Assembly: GCA_009760855.2 (NCBI GenBank)
Contig: WPIO01000001.1
Coordinates: forward strand, 7,756,001-7,820,000
DNA: 64,000 nt
Direction of reading: 5' to 3'
Source of the DNA: Cristatella mucedo
Taxonomy: Eukaryota > Bryozoa > Phylactolaemata > Cristatellidae
The position numbers were made by a program, and so were the translations under genes. Every line of letters starts with the position of its first letter. Within the stretch, counting starts at the first letter, position 1. Below, in pieces: positions 57,334 to 64,000 of this stretch. Under the pieces are notes generated by a model. It was not told the DNA's origin. It saw only the letters and a list, made by a program, of their open reading frames with translations, and searched no databases.

Positions 57334-60300
57334 CTGAAAGTCACATACACACAGAAACTGGCTGCCTAGATAGCCTACAAACTAAATTATGCCGTGCATC
57401 AGCTACGAGCACGGAACTCAAGCATTGAAACCGAGCACAGCCAAGCAACGTTGCTACTTACCCCTGTCACTTGGGCGCTGGTTATTGGCGCATCGCCCTC
57501 TGCAGCCACAGCATCGCTGCTAATCGCATAGCTGTCAGCAGGAACATGACCGACCTTGGCAGCTACAAGGGAAGCCATTTCCAAATGCTGCTATCGGCTG
57601 CATGCATGCACAGTTGCAACGCATCGAGCAGCTACGAAGCACGAGCATCGCCGGTCCCACGGAGCTGCTCAGCTGAGCAAGACGAGCATGACGCATGCGG
57701 TCGGGAGGAGGACGGCATGGACATGGCCAAGCTCAGCGGCAGCTTAACGAAGACAGTGAGAAGCTGCTTCAGCAGCAGCAACTGCAGCAGTGTGCCTGGC
57801 CTTGGATGCTAATGCAGCCAGCAGTCGGTGAGTGGTACTGAAGCAGCCGGCGGGCACCTAGGACGAGAGGCAGGCACCGAGGACGAGAGCAGGCGCCGGC
57901 GAAACGACGATGGATCTAACACGACACATGCAACTGCTCGACCAAATTACACCTCGAATGAACCAACCGCCAGCCTCTAGTTTCCTAGAGCCCGAAGATG
58001 CATTCTTCTATTGCCGCAGCACATGTGATGCCTGCAATTCCCGGAGGAAGGGAGCAGAGGAAGCCACACCCTGCCGAGAAGCTCACCTGCCAGTGCCGCT
58101 TTCTTGGCCAAAATGACAGCCAGTGCTACTGCACCAGTCACGGCAGCTGCTGTCAAGATGACAATAACTGCGACGGCCCACGGCTGAAGAGACTGGGTAG
58201 CCGACTGCTGTGGACCGGCGGCAGTGGTGGCTACCGAAGTCGGGGCACTGCTGACCTCGGTGGATGCAACAGAGGAGGCTGCCGAGGCAGGCAGGCTCGG
58301 CGTCGTTGTTGAGATGCTCATGCCTGCTGCAGCCGTCGCCGTGGGCATGCTTACTGAAGTCACGATAGCCTACAAGGAAGCCAGTGAGAAGCGATCACCA
58401 GTGGCATTAGCCAGTGGTCCATCAGCTGGCACTGGCATGGCACGATGCTGCAGGAAAACATCTACTGCCTGCTATGTGCTGCAGTTGCTCAGGTAAAGGC
58501 AAGGCTACAGCACCGGGGCCGATGAACAGTGGCAATGTGTACCTGAACGGAGATTGCAGTGCTAGAGGCAACCAGGCTGGATGTGAGTGCAATCGCCACA
58601 TCGGTTGTAGGTGCAGCAGCCACAGTGGGTTCGGCAACGGCAAAGGCAAGTGTCTGAGCTGTCAATGCCGATTCAAACATAGGATTCGACACGTTGAAGT
58701 TCAGTGTGTAATCTAAACGATTCATTCACAGATCGACACGAAGCATGAGCAACCGTTACTCTGGCACAGACAAATGCACAGGCTAATTAGTTTTAGTTTA
58801 ATTAATTGTCGTGGTAGTGATATCCTGCCTTACATGCAGTTAGGTGAGTCACTAACTCAAATGCACACGCGAGGTGTGTAGTAAGAGTGAACTAAAGAAC
58901 ACTAAGTTGCAACCAACATTTTCCTTCACATAGCCATGCCTGCTGCATCTGGCCATGTATGCTAGTGAGGACCAGTGTGCTCGTTAATATTCTCATCGGC
59001 CTGATTCTCAGTACCTACCAGATTGCAACATTGTGCTAGCCTGCTTTCCTAGCCTGCTCATGAAATGCTGCCAATCAACCACAAAAGCAGGTCAAGCCGA
59101 AGGTCTGCAATCATCTTTGCAACGTGTAGCACACACTAGTAGGTGCACGCCCTACACGAAGCTGGTGCCACACAAGTAAATGCTGCTACAAGTCATTACA
59201 AATCAAAAGACCACCCCAGCTGCATTAAATAACTGCCGGAGGGCAGACGGCAAGAAACCATTTTGCTGCCCTCTACTGCCCACTCCTGGTGTCTGCTGCA
59301 CTCGGGCATACGAAGCGATCAAAAGATTTATCCTAACACTTCCCGCAGTCAGCTTGATGGCTGTCGCAGCACCAGAAGCAGTTGCTGTGCTAATGCACGT
59401 CAAGTCAAGACTCTGCCGACTAAGCTGGGCATCCAAAATCAAGCAGGACGCTGTGTCAATTACCTTGTCCAGGATCGCTCACATACAGGTCAGTGAAATT
59501 TGCCCATCCACCAATGATTGGCACAGTCGTATTGCCACCCAAAATGGCATCAGGGCTGGACGAGCCACCAAGTGATACTGTCACAGTCCACGTGATTGTT
59601 CCGAACTGAGTCACCAGCTCGTTCTGCAGCATTATGTACACCAATTAGCGCCATCACAAAATAAACAGAGGTAAGCTCATGCTGGCAGATGCCCAGCCCA
59701 TGGCTCCCTTATAAGAGATTTTCCGAAGGGTGCTAAGCATCAACCTATGGTGACGAAATATGAAAGCCAGCCAGTGCTGTGACATGCATTTTCCTCGGTG
59801 CCCTCTCTGAGCTGATTGATCCCAAATCCCAGACACGTTTTTATCAAACAATATAAAATGGGTGGTCTGGCACTACTCGAAATCTTATAGTCATAACTAA
59901 ATTTTTATTGTGTTGCACTATTTGAACGTTATAGCTACCTGAATATAAGAATTACCAGTGAGTAGCTATTCTTCACTTGCAAATGAATTTTCACAAAAAC
60001 AAGTTACTTACAAAGCCTGGGCTGTGAGTCCTTAACAAGGAGATTTAACCGGCTATTGCAAGTACACTGCTCTTCTAAGATAACCACAACCTAGCTGCAT
60101 GGTAAAATAATTATGATCTGACCCATAGGTTCATATGGTGCATGTAGGTTGCAATGTTAGTTGCTACGATTATTACATGTATTGGGTTATAGCTGCATTC
60201 AAACATCCATTTTCTGGCAGATTCGGTAACCGGTCTGGGTCTATCAAGGCCTTGGCATGCTATCTACATATACTCTGAGCCTCATTGACCTTCCCTAGGG

Positions 60301-61921
60301 TTCAGGGGACTTTTTTGAAATTACCTTTACACTGATTTATCACGTTTAATTAACAGTGTTAATAATTCTGTTAAATAATTAAGTCTGTTATATGAAATTA
60401 TCATGCCCAGCCTTCATTTGCACTGTACTCCCATTTGGGGTGAATTGAACGACTTGTAGCTTAAACACTGCTATTACTAGACACGGCTGAACTTAATTTG
60501 CTTACCATCTTGTCACCCTCTAAAAATGCCAGGCCCAGTTCTTTCCCAACACAAGCGTAGTAAGCCTTTGTGGGCTACTGCACGTTAGGGAGGCAGGGCT
60601 AAAAGGAATATGCTGGTTAATACTTACTTGGTCTACAGACTTTAACTCAAGCCTTGAGGAAGTAGGGATGGGGTTAAAGTAGTCCCTGGCCCCCATCTGG
60701 CAAGCGACCTGCTCGACATGGAAAGCTTTTAACTAACGTGCTTAGACGTAACCTCGAAAAGCCAAGTCATCATGCAATATTTTTACATTATGCTGCTCCA
60801 TGCCAAGCCTGTGCGACCGATAGCAATGGCTTGATCCGTCGGGGCCACCGCCGGTGTCAATGGTCGCAGCCTGCTTGCCCCGTGGCAGTGCAACTGCAAT
60901 CGATGCGATGCATGACCGGCAATGGGGCTCGAACTTTTGGCTGGCAGCAGCTCTCTGCGAGTGGACACTCACGTCAGAGCTGAGCAGCAGCACGGCCGGC
61001 TGCTGAGGAAGTGGCATGCCGGCCACGACGTCCGACAGGGTGGCTGCCGTGGCCAGGCTGAGTTTGGCTGGTATAATAACGGCCGATACTGTACTGAGAC
61101 TGGAGTCGACAGCAGTCGCCCAGCTGGACGAGTTCGAGTCGGGAAGCGGTGGTGCAAGGTAGACCTGCAAGCAAAAAAAAGTAAAACAATTCGCCACGGA
61201 ATGCTTCGGTTCTTGCTTTTACCCTGCCGGCTCTTCAGCCTGGGGTCCAGCCATGGAGGGGAAGGGGGCAACAGTCACCGAGTCACGGCCAAGCTGCAAG
61301 GCAGTCCCATTTCACAATCCAGGTGGTTGGTTTACGTTATACAGCAAGCTATACATTGTAGCCAACTGCAAGCAGCAAGATAGATGCTAAGCCTCTTCTG
61401 TTACTTAATAAATGAGGTAACTGAATTAGCAAATCTTTGGCTTTTCCTAATTTTGTTTAGATCAGCTAAAGAGAGCATACCTCCAGCACCTAGCGTTTCA
61501 GACAAAGCAGGTTGAAAATTAAATGCCAGCCACCCTTCCCTATTCAGAAGGATCAAAACCCGTGCTACTATGGGGGGTAAGAATAGGACAGCAGTGGCAG
61601 CTGCAGCAGCAGCATTGATAGCAGCAGCATTGTGTCAACAGAAACACCAACAGCATCATGGCTGCATCAACTACTGACCTTAGATACGGTAAGGTTTAGA
61701 ATGCTAGACAGCTGACCCAACTGAACCACATCCATGAGCTGCTCGTATGCAGTCTGGAGTTGTGTATAGTTCATCGAATCGGTAACTGTAGAGTTAAGTG
61801 ATACCACGGGTGTTGGATCTCCTATTTCAAGCTGTACCACGATTGTGCCTGACGAGGGCAGTGCTCGGCGGCGCCTGCCCGAGTTGGAGGAAGTTTCCGA
61901 TACGATGTTAGCTATGCGAAC
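57307..61921 (-). CDS. C-terminal part of a multi-exon type I membrane protein, 5' incomplete
   Basis: Six exons (61921-61679, 61164-60973, 59623-59464, 58712-58543, 58369-58087, 57562-57462) have AG acceptors and GT donors and matching phases (0,0,0,1,0,1,0), giving 383 codons without a stop. A candidate ninth-codon-length seventh exon (57333-57307) closes the frame. Order of parts: a beta-rich segment with GRRRR (possible furin-type site) and N-glycosylation sequons; a linker; a module split over two exons with GNTTVPIIGGWANFTDLYV then DYTLNFNV, resembling Ig/Big-like modules of the pattern 'L-G-T-T-V...G-A-F-T-D-L...G-Y-T-L' seen in large animal and choanoflagellate ectodomains; a Ser/Thr/Ala-rich stalk; one membrane span beginning WAVAVIVIL and ending before KK; and a cytoplasmic tail of about 40 residues. 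Reading across the splices restores motif continuity (SSD|NELV, DPGQ|DYTL), which is strong evidence of a real gene. A cell-surface role is inferred; ligand and function are unknown. A possible polyadenylation signal lies at 56637-56632. Confidence 0.8.
57462..57562 (-). CDS. Exon 6 of visible gene: cytoplasmic tail
   Basis: 101 bp, phase 1 in and phase 0 out. The acceptor is CCCTTGTAG|CTGCC; the donor is GGG|GTAAGT, a consensus site. It encodes 33 residues after the split Ala: AKVGHVPADSYAISSDAVAA, then EGDAPITSAQVTG. The composition is polar and acidic with possible phosphorylation sites (SYAIS), as expected of a short cytoplasmic tail. No known signalling motif was recognised. Confidence 0.6.
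58087..58369 (-). CDS. Exon 5 of visible gene: Ser/Thr stalk and transmembrane helix
   Basis: 283 bp, phase 0 in and phase 1 out. The acceptor is TTCCTTGTAG|GCT; the donor is GCAG|GTGAGC. About 65 residues rich in Ser, Thr, Ala and Pro (probably an O-glycosylated stalk) lead into a hydrophobic helix starting at WAVAVIVILT and ending VALAVILAKK. The lysines after the helix agree with the positive-inside rule for a type I topology. The open reading past the donor is intronic. Confidence 0.75.
58543..58712 (-). CDS. Exon 4 of visible gene: second half of the module
   Basis: 170 bp, phase 1 in and phase 0 out. The acceptor is CGTTTAG|ATTACACAC; the donor is CAG|GTACAC. The split codon gives Asp, so the join reads DPGQ-DYTLNFNVSNP, the expected last strand of the module. 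It continues through an Ala/Thr/Val-rich segment to STAISVQ. Confidence 0.72.
59464..59623 (-). CDS. Exon 3 of visible gene: first half of the Ig/Big-like module
   Basis: 160 bp, phase 0 in and phase 1 out. The acceptor is ATGCTGCAG|AAC; the donor is CAAG|GTAATT. It encodes NELVTQFGTITWTVTVSLGG, then GGNTTVPIIGGWANFTDLYV. The alternating hydrophobic pattern and the N-T-T and N-F-T sequons fit an extracellular beta sandwich. Confidence 0.72.
59624..60972. other. Intron between exons 2 and 3 of the membrane-protein gene
   Basis: No further exon fits the phase or continues the protein pattern. The minus frame continuing past 60973 to 60742 is read-through of a donor site. Confidence 0.45.
60973..61164 (-). 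CDS. Exon 2 of visible gene: linker and entry strand
   Basis: 64 codons, phase 0-0. The acceptor follows a T-rich tract ending GCTTGCAG; the donor is GAC|GTGAGT. It starts VYLAPPLPDSNSS and ends PAVLLLSSD, which joins NELV of the next exon to make the typical first strand of the following beta module. Open reading beyond the donor is a chance continuation into the intron. Confidence 0.68.
61679..61921 (-). CDS. Exon 1 of visible gene: ectodomain with RRRR site
   Basis: 81 codons, phase 0 at both ends. The acceptor is a pyrimidine-rich tract ending TTGCAG before GTT; the donor is AAG|GTCAGT. It begins VRIANIVSE and carries GRRRRAL at residues 15-21, then strand-like GTIVVQLEI, N-S-T, N-Y-T and N-L-T sequons, and a helical stretch (TQLQTAYEQL). 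No initiator Met or signal peptide is present, so the coding region continues upstream. The ATG at 61939 lies in the intron polypyrimidine tract and is not the start. Confidence 0.72.
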
Positions 61922-62149
61922 CTGCAAGACGAAACACACTCAAGGATGTTGTCGGACGATCACGATAGATTGAGGAGACAGCTGCAGGCCAGCAGTGTGC
62001 CGTCTCTGCCAAGAAGCATGCTTTGTTATGTACGAAGGTCACACCAGCAACAATTGTATTAGGACTAATGCTATGACATGTTTCTTGTGTCCAGAGGGAA
62101 CTATATATCTTTCTAGGCATCGAACACTGAAAAGAAAGCAGGCCAATCG

Positions 62150-63180
62150 AGCAACACTAATGGCATGTGCATAACAATACGATGGTTTACTATAGGGAGC
62201 CAAGTCAGGTGGTGTCATCGATAGAGACCTACAGGCATAAGGTGCATTGTAATGAAAGGCACTGTCCCCAAAGGATATGCGGTTAATGAGAGGCGAAGCA
62301 CGGTCAGAATCAGCAGCTCGAGTGCACTCTCGAACAGTAAGCTGATCAAATATGCAAGCATCAGAGAGTGATGAACTAAAAGAGACCAACTGCAACTTGA
62401 GGTCGATGGGAGCAGATAAGTTGCAGGTCGAAGAGATGCAGTGCAATACGGTGGCTCTGACATTTCCGACAGACAAGCCTAGTTTAGTTTTGCTCCTCCG
62501 GTAAGCACTTAATTGCACAGACAGGGAGACTCACAAGACGAGAGCGAGCAGAATCTGGAAGGGATGGTATAAATGAATGAACTAATTTCACCGAAGTGGC
62601 ATCGTCTAAGCATGCTCGAACATTTGCAATCCTATGCAAATGATGAGGGGTGGACTTGGCTGTCGAGCTGACGTGATCGCCTCACAGAAGGTTAATTTGA
62701 AGTAAGTTGAACGAATTCCATGCAGGAGCTACAAGACACTGGCTGAGCTAATTCTGAGGGTGCGACTTTACAGTATCCGAGTGACACCAGGTTTTTCCTA
62801 GAATTTCTACAACTATTAGGTAGGTCTGGTGGTCATTCAATTTAAAAAAGCATAGCTGATTTAACAACCTCATTTTGATAGCAGCAGAAGAGCATTCACG
62901 ACTATTACCACTGTGGGCGATACAGAATCGCCCACTTCAGGACCCGAAACCGACACTTGGGTGGTGAGATTAACTGCAATACCAGTGCATAAGTTGGTGA
63001 TACAAGCCGAAAGGATTTGGGAGTCTGAGGGGCTGGCAGGCTGAAAAAGAACCAAGTAAATTGAGAGCTGATTGTCATCTGCATTGATATGAAAGCCAAG
63101 ATTATACTTGGCGATGACATTGGTAACACAAAGAGCATGCATTTAAAAAAAGCAGACCTCGAGCAGATCCAGGCGTACCT
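62150..63180 (-). mobile_element. LINE family A relic split by a SINE
   Basis: Minus strand from about 63140: LGFHINADDNQLSIYLVLFQ (YADD box with Tyr to Asn), PASPSDSQILSACITNLCTG; after a roughly 100-bp insertion FKLNDHQTYLI; then YRRSKTKLGLSVGNVR, RISFGDSAFHYNAPYACRSL and PDLAPYSKPS. These align block for block with the 21.3-22.2 kb copy. Confidence 0.75.
62862..62960 (-). mobile_element. SINE family D copy inserted in a LINE
   Basis: Minus strand: GGTTTCGGGTCCTGAAGTGG, GCGATTCTGTATCGCCCAC, AATAGTCGTGAATGCTCTTC and GGTTGTTAAATCAGC. The last parts match 63.83-63.93 kb and the 7.6 kb copy. It separates two halves of the LINE RT reading and creates an exon-like open frame. Confidence 0.6.
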
Positions 63181-63559
63181 TACATTTGATAGGCTCACAA
63201 TATAACCATTAGTGATTTGCATCTATGCTCTGCTCAGAAGTCGTTGAGTTAGTTGAGGCATAAATCCCTGCTCAGTGCCACAGCAAGACGATAGGCACTC
63301 TAGAGAACTTAGTGATCGACGGTCCAAAAGGTAGCCAAAAAATCCAGCTGAACTAGCTGATAGAGTCTATTTAAGTCAGTATCTTTGAACAGGGTCGCTA
63401 TCAACAAAGTAGCAATCACTAAGAACTAATTAGCTCTAAATCATGATTGGAACTTACTTCACAGGATTAATGTTGATATGCAATAGTTTAACTACTCTTC
63501 AATTGCTCATCTGCATGTCTTTCAAACGAATGGCAGAAGAGAAACTGGTTAAATATTAT

Positions 63560-63775
63560 TATTGTCAAGCTCTGCGGGCTAAGTTGCCAAGTTGTCCAGA
63601 GGTTAAGGTGCTCGCCCCGACCAAGGTATGGCTGAAGTCATAGGCTCGAGCCCCGAGGCATATGTGAAGCAACTGAATAGTGATTAAGTTCTCTTAAGGC
63701 ACTATACAAATGAATAATTATATATATATATACACACACACATACACACACATATATATATAAGGCTACTCTGCC
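63560..63775 (+). mobile_element. SINE family A, most complete copy
   Basis: AGTTGTCCAGAGGTTAAGGT (class II tRNA A-box region), GCTCGCCCCGACCAAGGT, GGCTCGAGCCCCGAGGCATA (B-box-like then junction), TGTGAAGCAACTGAATAGTG, ATTAAGTTCTCTTAAGGCAC, TATACAAATGAATAATTATA, then a TA/CA microsatellite to about 63763. The tail parallels LINE A (GATTGAGTTCTCTGAGGGCG, then CTTTATC). Confidence 0.75.
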
Positions 63776-63825
63776 AAATTAATACGTCTGAAAAGGAGAA
63801 TTCAAAGGTAGAAAAGTAAATGTCG

Positions 63826-63955
63826 GCTGATATAAAAGCCTCATTTATTTAACAGCAGAAGAGCCTTAACGACTATTGCCTGCTTGCAGTAGGCAACAAG
63901 CAATCGCCGGCGTGAACCCATGATCTGGATCGAGCAGAGCTGCCACTTTGTCCCT
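63826..63955 (-). mobile_element. SINE family D copy
   Basis: Minus strand: AAAGTGGCAGCTCTGCTCGA (A-box-like), ATCATGGGTTCACGCCGGCG (B-box-like), ATTGCTTGTTGCC, then AGTCGTTAAGGCTCTTCTGC and TGAGGCTTTTATATCAGCC. The body matches 62.9 kb. The head is closer to a standard tRNA than in the other copies. Confidence 0.55.
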
Positions 63956-64000
63956 GATCTAAAATCCAAGATTATAGGGTTGTAGAAGGCTAGTTGACTT

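Noticed and set aside
62909-63040. A 44-codon exon-like block (phase 0, good acceptor, possible GTG|GTAATA donor) upstream of exon 1 of the membrane-protein gene.
   Set aside because: Its first half is LINE A RT sequence (ADDNQL ... SACITNL) and its second half is the inserted SINE D. Its in-phase join to exon 1 is coincidence.
63585-63660. tRNA-Ser/Leu gene.
   Set aside because: A and B boxes are present, but acceptor and anticodon stems do not pair and a SINE tail follows.

Overview
The window looks like nuclear DNA from a eukaryote, most likely a marine invertebrate animal. The evidence is GT-AG introns, CR1/L2-like LINE remains, tRNA-derived SINEs, a pogo/Tigger transposase relic, Ty3/Gypsy and probable BEL/Pao relics, and many long microsatellites. 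I cannot name the species. There is no operon, phage, plasmid or CRISPR array. Nearly all the DNA is old, stop-ridden repeat sequence, and most open frames in it are chance or microsatellite translations.

The only host gene I can support is on the minus strand at about 57.3-61.9 kb. Six exons join in frame at canonical splice sites into 383 codons. They encode the C-terminal part of a type I membrane protein: a secreted-type ectodomain with an RRRR site, an Ig/Big-like beta module, a Ser/Thr-rich stalk, one membrane span and a short cytoplasmic tail. A tiny seventh exon would supply the stop. The 5' exons lie beyond the window or were not found.

Layout: 0.9-9.3 kb holds LINE and SINE relics, including an APE endonuclease end and a LINE flanked by a likely target-site duplication. 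9.3-10.8 kb is GC-rich with unrecognised open frames and a (GA)n tract. 11.3-15.4 kb holds LINE relics around an AT-rich pogo transposase. 16.8-19.0 kb is a decayed Gypsy element (gag, protease, RT, integrase) on the minus strand. 20.2-25.7 kb holds the best-preserved LINE reverse transcriptase, further LINE ends and SINEs. 25.7-29 kb is GC-rich with large (GA)n arrays. 29-44 kb is mostly featureless DNA with RT fragments, SINEs, a BEL-like gag relic, minisatellites and AT/CA microsatellites. 44.5-46.0 kb carries a diverged inverted repeat of about 140 bp. 46-57 kb is GC-rich then mixed DNA with a CAG run, a (GA)n tract, a perfect hairpin and a 24-bp minisatellite. 57.3-61.9 kb is the membrane-protein gene. 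62.1-64 kb holds a minus-strand LINE relic split by a SINE, and further SINEs.

Two LINE families recur. Family A ends in a structured tail (AAAGCGCC ... GGCGCTTTATC, then ATT repeats). Family B ends in GGAGATACAT followed by short variable repeats. SINE family A has a class II tRNA-like (Ser/Leu type) head and a tail resembling LINE A, so LINE A or a relative probably mobilised it. I found no convincing previously undescribed multi-gene system.
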